Shown here in pieces: positions 33,811-42,363 of a stretch of DNA of 64,000 bases. The notes under the pieces are model-generated. The model saw only the letters and a program-made list of their open reading frames with translations. It was not told the origin of the DNA and ran no database searches. Positions within the stretch are counted from its first letter, which is position 1. Each line of letters begins with the position of its first letter. Origin of the DNA: Bradyrhizobium sp. SZCCT0153 (lineage in GTDB: Bacteria > Pseudomonadota > Alphaproteobacteria > Rhizobiales > Xanthobacteraceae); the NCBI RefSeq assembly GCF_018129995.1, contig NZ_JAFCKS010000005.1, positions 434,001-498,000 of the forward strand, given 5' to 3'. Made by a program: the position numbers and the translations under genes.

Positions 33811-34461
33811 ATGAGCGAGGTTGCGGCTACAGGAATCTCCGTGCTGCTGGTCGACGACCATCCGATCGTACGGCAGGGCTACCGGCGCGTGCTGGAGAGC
33901 CAGGGCGATCTGCGGGTCGTGGCGGAAGCCGACAACGCCGCGGATGCCTACGTCGCCTTCAAGGCCCACGATCCCGATGTCGTCGTGCTCGATATCTCGA
34001 TGCCCGGCGCGAGCGGGCTGGAAGCGATCCGCAACATCCGCGCGCGCAGCCCGCGGGCGCGGATCCTCGTCTTCACCATGCACAACGAGGCCGTGCTGGT
34101 GAAAGCCGCCTTCAGTGCCGGTGCCTCCGGCTTCGTCACCAAGAGCAGCGAGCCGTCCGCCGTCGTGACCGCGATCCGCAGCGTTGCCCGCGGCGAACGC
34201 GCCATGAGCGACGACATCGCGCATATCCTGGCCGAGGACAGCCTGTCGGCGGGTTCAGTGCTGGATCAACTCGGTGAGCGCGAGATCGAGATCGTGCGCC
34301 AATTCGCCGGCGGCGCGACGACCGAGCAGATTGCCGCGCACCTCAATCTCAGCGTCAAGACGGTGCAGAACTATCACTATCTGATCAAGACCAAGACCGG
34401 CGCGCGAACGGACGCGCAGCTCGTGCGGCTGGCCGCGGCTTGCGGGCTCACGAAGATTTAG
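33811..34461 (+). CDS. NarL/FixJ family response regulator
   Basis: A 216-residue regulator. Receiver residues 9-125 have acidic pair D15-D16 and phosphoacceptor D61 (VVVLDISMPGASG), Thr/Lys switch region TMHNEAV...TKSSEPSA. The LuxR-type HTH is at ~150-210 (LGEREIEIVRQFAGGATTEQ; LNLSVKTVQNYHYLIKTKTG). Forms the cognate pair with the kinase encoded 7 nt upstream. Targets are unknown; the divergent ExbB-like operon is the nearest candidate. Confidence 0.94.
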   Translation: MSEVAATGISVLLVDDHPIVRQGYRRVLESQGDLRVVAEADNAADAYVAFKAHDPDVVVLDISMPGASGLEAIRNIRARSPRARILVFTMHNEAVLVKAAFSAGASGFVTKSSEPSAVVTAIRSVARGERAMSDDIAHILAEDSLSAGSVLDQLGEREIEIVRQFAGGATTEQIAAHLNLSVKTVQNYHYLIKTKTGARTDAQLVRLAAACGLTKI

Positions 34462-34470
34462 CTGGGAGCG

Positions 34471-35055
34471 TCAAGCCTTCAACCCGCGCAGCACCAGCGC
34501 CAGCGTCGCATCGACGCGTGCCGGCAAGTCCGCATCCTTCCACTCGTCGGCATGGGCCGGATGGTGGAAGCGGACGGTGGCATCGAAGATCGCGCGCGCC
34601 GTGACCTTGGCGTCGTCCACGGCGAACACGCCCTGCTTCACGCCGTCGGACAGGATCGCCCCGATCTGGTCGATCATGGTGTCCTTGTGGCACTTGACCG
34701 CCGCGCAGGCCTCGCGCGCCAGCGTCAGATAGGTCTCGAACATTTCGGGGTCGTCGAGCACGCGCGAACGCTTGGCTTCGAACAGCGTGCGGAGCCAGCG
34801 GTCGAGGCGCGCCGGTGCCGGCCCCTGCTCCTCGGCGATCGCCAGCAGCGGCGCATCGATGCGATCCAGCCAGCGTTTGGCGACGGCCTCGCGTAGCGAG
34901 GCCTTGCTCGGGAAATGGCGATAGACGCTGCCGTGGCTCACATCGAGCGCACGGGCAACGTCGACCACGGTGGCCTTGGCAAGTCCGTAGCGCCGCAGCA
35001 CGTCCTCGGTGACTTCGAGGATTCGCTCCGGCGTCAGGATAACGGCTTCATTCAT
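34471..35055 (-). CDS. TetR family transcriptional regulator
   Basis: A 194-residue regulator. HTH at ~10-55: RILEVTEDVLRRYGLAKATV, then DVARALDVSHGSVYRHFPSK. The C-terminal part has a Cys-containing segment ACAAVKCHKD and ends ATLALVLRGLKA. It is convergent with the response regulator gene (9 nt apart). A palindrome of TetR-operator style lies at 35388-35411, though 330 nt from its start. Confidence 0.92.
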   Translation of the reverse strand: MNEAVILTPERILEVTEDVLRRYGLAKATVVDVARALDVSHGSVYRHFPSKASLREAVAKRWLDRIDAPLLAIAEEQGPAPARLDRWLRTLFEAKRSRVLDDPEMFETYLTLAREACAAVKCHKDTMIDQIGAILSDGVKQGVFAVDDAKVTARAIFDATVRFHHPAHADEWKDADLPARVDATLALVLRGLKA

Positions 35056-35146
35056 GCCAGCACCTTGTTCCCGTTGAGGGCCCAGTTACCCGGCGATGGA
35101 GCTGCTTCCGAAGCGCCCGTGCCGGTCGTTTCGGAAAGCTCTCGCC

Positions 35147-35248
35147 TTAATGAGGCAGTTTTGCAGCCTGCGCCGCGATCTGGCGCGCGACCAGTAAATT
35201 GAGCCAATGCCCAATCGTCCCGGTCAGATTGATGATTTCGGTCGTCAT
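35147..35248 (-). CDS. Possible 33-residue micro-protein
   Basis: ATG 35248 opens 33 codons (MTTEIINLTGTIGHWLNLLV then ARQIAAQAAKLPH) with GGAG about 10 nt upstream. The peptide is amphipathic and Ala/Leu-rich. It is 91 nt upstream of the TetR gene on the same strand. Support is only the ribosome site and sensible composition; it may be chance. Confidence 0.3.
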   Translation of the reverse strand: MTTEIINLTGTIGHWLNLLVARQIAAQAAKLPH

Positions 35249-35387
35249 TGTCTTAAGTCTCCATTCGTCCGCGGTCCCCTCTCTTCAATTTCGCCCTTCG
35301 AACCGTATTTGTTTCGGATCTCGGGGCTTCCGGGGGTGGCCGCGGGACGCCCAATCGGAGCGTCCGGGAACGGATATACACGTCTCT

Positions 35388-35411
35388 CTGACAGATTTCA
35401 ATATCTGTCAG
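35388..35411. promoter_or_regulatory. Perfect inverted repeat, TetR-operator-like
   Basis: CTGACAGAT - 6 nt - ATCTGTCAG: perfect 9-bp arms. The format resembles TetR-family operators. It is 190 nt before the amidohydrolase start and 140 nt upstream of the micro-ORF; the binding protein is not known, but the adjacent TetR is the natural candidate. Confidence 0.5.
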
Positions 35412-35600
35412 TCAATGATCCGTGATTGACAGTTAATTTTTGAGACCCGGAGCTGGAGGCCCGCTTGCCGTGCCGCGCCCCGGGTCATGCTGCGGGCTGG
35501 TGCACCTCGCCGGCCTGATCGACAAGTTCCTGTGACACGGCGGAGGGTTACGGTACGCTCACCCACCTTAGAAGCTCATCATAAGAAACGGACCCTCCCC

Positions 35601-36773
35601 ATGCCCATCGTCAACCGCATTGCCGCCCTCTCCGACGAAATGGCCGCCTGGCGCCATGACTTCCACGAGAACCCGGAGCTGCTCTACGAGGTCCACCGCA
35701 CCGCCGGCATCGTCGCCGACAAGTTGCGCGAATTCGGCTGCGACGAGGTGGTGACGGGCATCGGCCGTACCGGCGTGGTCGGCGTGATCCGCGGCCGGAA
35801 ATCAGCCTCCGGCAAGACCATCGGCCTGCGCGCCGACATGGACGCGCTTCCGATCATGGAGACCTCGGGCGTGCCCTACGCCTCCAAGGTCGCCGGCAAG
35901 ATGCACGCCTGCGGCCATGACGGCCACACCGCCATGCTGCTCGGCGCCGCCAAATATCTCGCCGAGACGCGCAATTTCGACGGCACTGCGATCATGATCT
36001 TCCAGCCCGCCGAGGAAGGCGGCGGCGGCGGCAAGGCCATGGTCGAGGACGGGCTGATGACGCGCTGGAACATCCAGGAAGTCTACGGCATGCACAACAT
36101 GCCGGGCCTGCCCGAGGGCCATTTCGCGACCACGCCCGGCGCGATGCTCGCCTCCTCCGACAACATCCAGATCACGGTCCACGGCAAGGGCGGCCACGCC
36201 GGCGCGGGTCCGCACAAATCGGTCGACAGCGTGCTGATCGGTTCGCAGATCGTGGGCGCGCTGCAATCGATCGTCGCGCGCAACGTCGATCCGCTCAAAT
36301 CGGCCGTCATCTCGATCACGCAATTTCATTCCGGCACGGCCTTCAACATAATTCCGGAGGTCGCCGAGCTCGGCGGCACCGTGCGCACGCTCGATCCCGA
36401 AGTGCGCGATCTGGTCGAGCGCCGCATCGGCGAGGTCGCCGAAAGCGTGGCGCGCGCCTATGGCGGCTCGGCGGAAACGAAATACACGCGGATGTATCCG
36501 GTGACGATGAACCATGCGCGCGAAGCCGGCCTCGCCGCCGACGTCGCCCGCGACATCGTCGGCGCCGAACGCGTCAACGACAAATTCATTCCGATGATGG
36601 GCGCCGAGGATTTCTCGTTCATGCTGGAGGCACGTCCCGGCGCGATGGTGCTGGTCGGCATGGGCGACGGCAACGAGTGCCACCACCCGGCCTACGTCTT
36701 CAACGACAACATCCTCGGCCACGGCGCGTCGTTTTGGGTGCGGCTGATCGAGACGCGGATGCCGACGGGGTAG
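35601..36773 (+). CDS. M20 family amidohydrolase (hippurate hydrolase-like)
   Basis: A 390-residue M20D peptidase/amidohydrolase. Metal-binding motifs are LRADMDALPI (near residue 78), MHACGHDGHTAMLLGAA (near 100), PAEEGGGGGKAMVEDG (Glu pair near 136) and the late GAEDFSFMLEARPGAM with H in CHHPAYVFND. Dimerisation/lid domain in the middle (GKGGHAGAGPHKSVD). It hydrolyses N-acyl amino acids such as hippurate or N-acetyl-amino acids. Start ATG 35601; ribosome site weak. Confidence 0.92.
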   Translation: MPIVNRIAALSDEMAAWRHDFHENPELLYEVHRTAGIVADKLREFGCDEVVTGIGRTGVVGVIRGRKSASGKTIGLRADMDALPIMETSGVPYASKVAGKMHACGHDGHTAMLLGAAKYLAETRNFDGTAIMIFQPAEEGGGGGKAMVEDGLMTRWNIQEVYGMHNMPGLPEGHFATTPGAMLASSDNIQITVHGKGGHAGAGPHKSVDSVLIGSQIVGALQSIVARNVDPLKSAVISITQFHSGTAFNIIPEVAELGGTVRTLDPEVRDLVERRIGEVAESVARAYGGSAETKYTRMYPVTMNHAREAGLAADVARDIVGAERVNDKFIPMMGAEDFSFMLEARPGAMVLVGMGDGNECHHPAYVFNDNILGHGASFWVRLIETRMPTG

Positions 36774-36805
36774 CGCCGCATTCGCCGCTGCCGCAGCTTG
36801 CAAAT

Positions 36806-38674
36806 TCAGTTGCAGACTTCAACCATGCTGCTGCCGCCTCCGCTCGTCAGGCCCGCGGTCCTGTTGCCCCACCCTTCCAGGCGACACCCCTGACGGACCG
36901 GACGGCAACCTGCATTGTTGCAAAAAATCTGTCCTGTCGCCTGCGGCTTCGACGGCGCGGACTCGGTTTTCTTCCGATCCTCGTCTCGCGGCTTGGAGTC
37001 CTGTCGGGTTGCGACCGGCTTCTTCTCCTGGATCTTCTCACATTCGTTGTCGTCGCCGACGCGATAACCGGCGCGGCAGGTGATCTTCATGCATTGGTCG
37101 CCGTCGGCCTTGAAGCCGAAATTGCACACCAGCGGGCAAACCCGTCCCGGTTTCGCCTTCAGCGCATCGAGGGCGTCGACGCTCGCCAGCTTCGCGTCGA
37201 ACTGGGTCCCAGCATATTTGTTGAACAATGCCAGCGAGCGCTGCGCCGCTGAATTCCATTCGCCGTCAGCAGCGGCGGACAGGCAACCGACTCGGCGCAA
37301 TTCGCTCTGCACGGATTTCGTCAGATCGGCTGCAGACAATGTCGATGCCGGCGCAGGCGAGAGCGCGGCCACTTTCTGGCTCTCGGCTTCGAGCATCTGT
37401 CGATCGGCAGTTAGTTTTGCGGCCGGCTCTGCCGCCGCCTTCTCCGCCTCCTGCTTGGCAGCAAGTTCGGCCTTGGCTTTCTCAGCCGCCTGCTTCTCGG
37501 CAAGCATTTTTGCGGCGGCCGCTTCGGCCGCCTTGCGCTGCCGCTCGGCCGCTTCCGTTCTCGCCTGCTCGATCTGCCTTTGCTTCTCTGCAGCGATCCG
37601 CGCCTCCTCGGCGGCCTTGGCCGCCGCAGCCGCCTTGTCCTGCTCAGCCTTCTGGGCGCGTTCGGCAACGAGCCTCGTCTTTTCCTGCTCGGCCGCCTTA
37701 GCCCTTTGCTCGGCCGCCGTGCGCGTCTCTTCGGCGGCGATCTTGTTCAATTGGCCCTTGGCCAGATTGGCATAGAACCCGTCGGGGTATTGCGCCAGGA
37801 AGGCTTCCCAGCCATCGCGCGTCGCGAGCTGGAGCGCGAGCTCGTAGTCCCTGCGAATGGCATCCTGTGGGTTGGCCTGCGGTCCGGTCGCAGCCGGTTT
37901 GACCACGACCAGGGGCACATCGTCGCCGCCCAGCGAGCCATAGACATAAGGCTCCTGCTTGTAGCCCGTGCTCTTGAGCACGTCGTCGCGCACGAAGCCG
38001 AAGGCCTTGCGCAAATCCAGTCCCGGCTTCGGCAGGTGCTCGACCAATGCGATGGCGAACGGGCTGTTTTTGGAATCGCCGTCTGACGCAGTCGAACCCG
38101 CCTTTGCAGCGAAGGCGATCATGGTGTTGGGACTGGTCGGCTCGACCTTGGCAAGCCCGCGTCCAATCGCGCGCGAGGCCAGCGTGCGCTTCATGGTCTT
38201 GGAAAACGGATTGTCGCGGCAGGCGTCCAGGATGATCAGGCGCAGCTGCTTGGCCGGCTCGACCGCGAACAGCGCGCGCTCCACCGGGATGGTCTCGTCA
38301 AGCACGTCGCCATCCGTCTCGAGCGTAGCGTCGGTCGGAATGAGATAGTTGGTGCCGTCGAGCTCGATGCCGTGACCAGCGTAATAGATCACCGCCATGT
38401 CCGCGTCGCGCGTTCTGCCGGCGAACTCACGCAACATGCGCCGCATCTCGCTGGCACTGAGATCCAGCCTGACGTCGACGGAATCAAAGCCCGCTTTCTT
38501 GAACATGCCGCCGACCAGTGTGGCATCGTTAACGGGATTGCCGAGCTTGGGCGCGCTCTTGTAGGCGGAATTGCCGATGATGAGCGCCACACGCCGGTCC
38601 GCATGCGCCGGTCCGCAGCCAAGGACAATGGCAAAAATCAACAATCCAAATATCCGAAACGGAATCACTCGCAA
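36806..38674 (-). CDS. Secreted caspase-family (C14) protease with long coiled-coil
   Basis: A 622-residue exported protein. Signal peptide (IFGLLIFAIVLGCGPAHA), then a caspase domain ~27-260 with catalytic H101 (IYYAGHGIELDG) and C152 (ILDACRDNPFSK). Residues ~320-420 are an Ala/Lys/Glu/Gln-rich helical coiled-coil (EEARIAAEKQRQIEQARTEA and similar). The end is Cys-rich (CPLVCNFGFKADGDQCMKIT; CNNAGCRPVRQGCRLEGWGN). Start either TTG 38674 or GTG 38668; the GGGGG spacing suits GTG. Comparable rhizobial orthocaspases are known; substrate and trigger unknown. Confidence 0.88.
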   Translation of the reverse strand: MRVIPFRIFGLLIFAIVLGCGPAHADRRVALIIGNSAYKSAPKLGNPVNDATLVGGMFKKAGFDSVDVRLDLSASEMRRMLREFAGRTRDADMAVIYYAGHGIELDGTNYLIPTDATLETDGDVLDETIPVERALFAVEPAKQLRLIILDACRDNPFSKTMKRTLASRAIGRGLAKVEPTSPNTMIAFAAKAGSTASDGDSKNSPFAIALVEHLPKPGLDLRKAFGFVRDDVLKSTGYKQEPYVYGSLGGDDVPLVVVKPAATGPQANPQDAIRRDYELALQLATRDGWEAFLAQYPDGFYANLAKGQLNKIAAEETRTAAEQRAKAAEQEKTRLVAERAQKAEQDKAAAAAKAAEEARIAAEKQRQIEQARTEAAERQRKAAEAAAAKMLAEKQAAEKAKAELAAKQEAEKAAAEPAAKLTADRQMLEAESQKVAALSPAPASTLSAADLTKSVQSELRRVGCLSAAADGEWNSAAQRSLALFNKYAGTQFDAKLASVDALDALKAKPGRVCPLVCNFGFKADGDQCMKITCRAGYRVGDDNECEKIQEKKPVATRQDSKPRDEDRKKTESAPSKPQATGQIFCNNAGCRPVRQGCRLEGWGNRTAGLTSGGGSSMVEVCN

Positions 38675-38836
38675 TCCCCCGAATGCAATTCCACGAGACT
38701 ATTCGGAGTTATCGCCCGATGCCAATTCTTCCCTATGTGACAAAAGTCACACAAGAGCTCTCAGGCAGCCTGTGATCCTGCGGCGAAGCACCGCCTCTCG
38801 CCGAGGTTATAAGCCAGCGTCTCGCTCCTAGGCCGC

Positions 38837-40744
38837 CTAGACCTGCACCACCTCGTGCCGCATCACGAACGGGTCGAGCAGCGTGTGTACCTCGCCCGCG
38901 ACGACCTCGCGCTGGTCCGGCGGCAGGCCTGCAAGCGTCACCGTGGCGATCGAGCCGTGGCTGCCATGTGCGCCGACCTTCACCTTGCAATCGATGCCGC
39001 GCTCGATGATGGGCGTCAGTACCTTTGTGAACACGCGTTGCGCGGCGTCCCATCGCAGCTGCGGCTTGAACACCTTGCCGACCCCGGTCACCGGCATCGG
39101 ATCGATCGGGATGACCTGCACCGGAACGGCGGCGCGCTCCGGTGTGCGCTCGCGCACCCAGGCTTCCAGCTCGCCCGGCTCGACCGTCGCGCCCGGCTTC
39201 AGCTGCACGTATCCCACCGGCAGTTCGCCGGCGTAGGCATCGGGCTGGCCGACCACCGCGGCAAAGCCGACGGCGGGATGGCGGAACATGATCTCCTCGA
39301 TCGGCGCCGGATCGATGTTGTGGCCGCCGCGGATCACGAGGTCCTTGGCGCGGCCGGTGATCCAGAGATAGCCGTCGGCATCGAGCCGGCCGAGATCGCC
39401 GGAATTGACCCAGACTTCGTCGACGAAGGCCCCCTTGTTGTGCTCGTCGTTGAGATAGCCGCCGAATACGCCGGGCCCGGCCATGATAACGACGCCGATC
39501 TCGTCCGGCGCGCAGTCGCGGATCAGCCTGCCATCGGCATCGAGCTGCACGATGCGCACACGCGCATAGGGCATGGGAAGGCCGACCGAGCCGAGCCGGA
39601 TCGGCCGCGACGGATAGGCCAGCGTGTGCACGCTCGAGGTCTCCGTCATGCCGTAGACCTCGACCACCGGCAGCTTCAGCCTGTCCTGGATCGCCGAACC
39701 CACGGCGACGGGAATCGCCGAGCCGCCGCCGGCGGCATATTTCAGGCTGGAGATGTCGGCATTGCCTGTTGGCACCGCGAGCGTTGCGGCAAGCACCGTC
39801 GGCACGCTCGACAGCGCCTCGGGCTTGAAGCGCTCGACCAGCCCCCAGATGTTCTTGACCGAGTTGGGATTGCGCCAGCCGCTCGGAGACAGCACCACCA
39901 GCGAGCCGCCGGCCGACAGCGTCAGCAGCACCTGCGTCAGCGAGCCGCCGACGTGAAACAGCGGCATGCCGAACAGCATGTTGGCGCCCGGCCTTGACTT
40001 CAGCAGCAGGTTGAGCGCCCAGGCCTGATAGACCTGGTTGGCATGGGTGTGCCGCACCAGCTTCGGCGTGCCGGTCGTGCCGCCGGTGTGGAAATAGGCG
40101 GCGATGTCGCTGCCGGAAATCTTGCGTCCGCTGACAAGCCGGTCCGCCGGCTGCTGCTTGATCAGGTCGCTGAAGGCATAGATTCCCTTCGCCGGATCGC
40201 CGCCGCCGAACACCTGCACGATCGCCTTGAGTTGTTTCAACTGCGGCCTGATCTGCTCGACTTTCTGCCAGATGTCGGTGCCGGGCATCGGCCCGAGCGC
40301 CACCAGGATCCTTGTGTTCGCGGCCTCCAAAATCTCCGCGATCTGGTGCGGCTCCAAGAGCGGATTGACGGGATTGGCGATGCCGGCGGCCTCCGCGCCG
40401 AACAGGGTCACGAAGGCATCGGGTACCAGCGGCAGCATGAAGCTGATGACGTCGCCCTTTTCGACACCGAGCGCGTGAAACATGTTGGCCGCTTGCGTGA
40501 CGCGCGCGACGAAATCGCGGTACGTGACCACGACCGGCGTGTCGGCGGGATCGGCATTTTGAAGGAACTGGATCGCCACCGCGTCGGGATCGCGCGCCGC
40601 ACCCAGCCTGATCGCGTCATAGGTGCTCTCGGCCGCGACGCGCTCGGCGTAAGGGACCTGTTCGAAGGCACGAACCTCCGCGTCCGTCGCCAGATCCGGA
40701 TAGTCGTCGCCAATGAAGCGATCGAGCGCGTGGATGCCCGCCAT
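38837..40744 (-). CDS. AMP-dependent acyl-CoA synthetase/ligase
   Basis: A 635-residue ANL-family enzyme. The AMP-binding loop is YFHTGGTTGTPKLVRHTH (near residue 215), A8 hinge region is SGDLGRLDADGYLWITGRAK, with A5-like VYGMTETSSV. It activates a carboxylic acid to acyl-AMP then acyl-CoA; chain length cannot be told. It stands alone, with the start at ATG 40744. Neighbours give no pathway. Confidence 0.88.
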   Translation of the reverse strand: MAGIHALDRFIGDDYPDLATDAEVRAFEQVPYAERVAAESTYDAIRLGAARDPDAVAIQFLQNADPADTPVVVTYRDFVARVTQAANMFHALGVEKGDVISFMLPLVPDAFVTLFGAEAAGIANPVNPLLEPHQIAEILEAANTRILVALGPMPGTDIWQKVEQIRPQLKQLKAIVQVFGGGDPAKGIYAFSDLIKQQPADRLVSGRKISGSDIAAYFHTGGTTGTPKLVRHTHANQVYQAWALNLLLKSRPGANMLFGMPLFHVGGSLTQVLLTLSAGGSLVVLSPSGWRNPNSVKNIWGLVERFKPEALSSVPTVLAATLAVPTGNADISSLKYAAGGGSAIPVAVGSAIQDRLKLPVVEVYGMTETSSVHTLAYPSRPIRLGSVGLPMPYARVRIVQLDADGRLIRDCAPDEIGVVIMAGPGVFGGYLNDEHNKGAFVDEVWVNSGDLGRLDADGYLWITGRAKDLVIRGGHNIDPAPIEEIMFRHPAVGFAAVVGQPDAYAGELPVGYVQLKPGATVEPGELEAWVRERTPERAAVPVQVIPIDPMPVTGVGKVFKPQLRWDAAQRVFTKVLTPIIERGIDCKVKVGAHGSHGSIATVTLAGLPPDQREVVAGEVHTLLDPFVMRHEVVQV

Positions 40745-40987
40745 GGAATTCCGTCCTCCCTCAGATGCATTTCCCCGCCCCCTGTCTTTTGACTTTTTGG
40801 TTCGGCAAGGCCCCGACCGACGGCCGGTCGAGCGCGGACAGAATGATGCATGATTTGGCGTTCGTCCATGACCTAACGGTCACGGTGGCAGCACCCGGCC
40901 TGGAGGCCTTTGAACCTCCGCGCCCGATCCGGGGACCAAGAACTGGCATCGGACTCGCTCGGCAGCGTCCTGCCGCAAGAGGTGATC

Positions 40988-42100
40988 ATGACCACACCCC
41001 TGCGGGATCGCGTCTCACGGCTGATTGTCGCGCTCGCCATGACATCGGGGATCATGACGTCGATCATCGTGGTTTCGACGATCGCGCTGCCCCGCGCTGC
41101 GATCGCCGAGGACAGCCAGTTCGACAAGATGCGCGCCAAGATCGCGACTTTCGTCGCCGACAAGATGGAGAAGCTGGGCGGCTCGCGCATCGTCTACAAG
41201 GTGGACACCGACGGCTTGCGCGAGAGCGTCGTCACGGATCTGCGCGACGACGTCTACAAGGCCCTGCGCGAGGGCAAGATCGCCTTCTCCGGTCTTGCGA
41301 TCCGCGACGGTGGGGTCGAGTTGAAGATCGCCGACGCCAAGGGCCGCGAGCAACTCGCGCGCAAGCTGGCGTCAGCCGCGGAGGGACTGCCGTCGCATGC
41401 GCTGAGCGTGACCGACGGCGGCAACGGACCGGTCAGGCTCGCGCCGACCGATGCCGCAGCCGCGGCGCGGCTGCACGAACTCGTCGAAGATTCCATCGCC
41501 ATGATCGAGCAGCGCCTGAAGGACGCCGGCATCCAGCTCGCCAGCGTCCTGCCGGACGGGCAGGACCGAATCCGCATCTTCCTGCCTGGTATGATGGAGC
41601 CCGAGCGCGTGACCGCGGTCTTCGCCAGAAGGGTCAAGGTCAGCTTCCGTCTGATCGACCTGTCGATGCCAGCGGAGCAGGCGCAATCCGGCACGCCGCC
41701 GGCAGGCACGGAAGTCCTGTCCGGCTTCAAGGACAAGAGCCTTTATCTGGTCGCCAGGGACAGCGCGCTCGACGGCGACGACATCAGCTATGCCGCCCCG
41801 GGGTTTGCGAGCGGCACGAAGGACCCGATCGCCTCGTTCCGCTTCAACGGCCGCGGCACACGGCGCTTCGCCCACGTCACCGAAGAGAACATCGGAAGGC
41901 CCTTCGCCATCGTGCTCGACGGCAAGGTGATCTCCGCCCCCGTGATCCGCGAGCCCATCACCGGCGGTTCGGGCCAGATCTCCGGCAATTTCACCCTGGA
42001 GGAAGCCAATAGCGTCGCCATGTTGCTGCGCGCCGGTTCGCTGCCGGGACACCTCGGCCTGGTCGACCAGCAGGTCGTGCAACCCGCCGCCAAGCCCTAA
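40988..42100 (+). CDS. Exported SecD-like periplasmic head protein (lacks the membrane domain)
   Basis: A 370-residue protein with a signal segment (LIVALAMTSGIMTSIIVVST; cleavage probably after AIA) and the periplasmic part of SecD. The P1 base begins RIVYKVDTDGLRESVVTDLR; the head includes DSIAMIEQRLKDAGIQLASV. The hallmark SecD segment GRPFAIVLDGKVISAPVIRE...GGSGQISGNFTLEEANSVA is intact. It stops about where SecD enters its second membrane helix (VDQQVVQPAAKP), so there are no five C-terminal helices. Not a functional translocase subunit alone. A genome would also need full secD elsewhere. Confidence 0.8.
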   Translation: MTTPLRDRVSRLIVALAMTSGIMTSIIVVSTIALPRAAIAEDSQFDKMRAKIATFVADKMEKLGGSRIVYKVDTDGLRESVVTDLRDDVYKALREGKIAFSGLAIRDGGVELKIADAKGREQLARKLASAAEGLPSHALSVTDGGNGPVRLAPTDAAAAARLHELVEDSIAMIEQRLKDAGIQLASVLPDGQDRIRIFLPGMMEPERVTAVFARRVKVSFRLIDLSMPAEQAQSGTPPAGTEVLSGFKDKSLYLVARDSALDGDDISYAAPGFASGTKDPIASFRFNGRGTRRFAHVTEENIGRPFAIVLDGKVISAPVIREPITGGSGQISGNFTLEEANSVAMLLRAGSLPGHLGLVDQQVVQPAAKP

Positions 42101-42363
42101 AGCCGGAGATCGTCACGCCCCCGCCCCGTCGGCAGCGCCGAGGTCCATCCACGACGCCGGGACTCGCATCCGGGGCGCCGAATCGCGGCATGTTACGGCA
42201 TGCAAGCAGCCAAACGGGCAATTGCCGAAATCACCGATCAGGCTAAAATTTGCCTCTTGCGGCATGACGGCCGGAGGCTTCATTCAAGCGGTCGTCATTC
42301 GATTTCGGCTATAGGTGTCGAGAAGACCGACCAGGACTGAAGGCCTTACGCGGGGATAGTACC

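Larger units (their letters stand above)
35056..35600. other. 545-nt intergenic region with a possible micro-ORF and one palindrome
   Basis: No long gene is supported in either direction. The stretch has lower GC than its surroundings in places and holds a possible 33-codon minus-strand ORF (35147-35248) and a 24-bp inverted repeat (35388-35411). Nothing else resolvable is seen. It must contain the promoters for the TetR gene and the M20 amidohydrolase. Confidence 0.6.

Noticed and set aside
35199..35429. 76-codon plus-strand frame before the amidohydrolase
   Set aside because: No ribosome site, no domain, and overlaps the palindrome; probably chance.
36806..38674. Caspase-like protease as part of an anti-phage defence island
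   Set aside because: It has a signal peptide, and no nuclease, reverse transcriptase, gasdermin, Argonaute or other defence gene is nearby.
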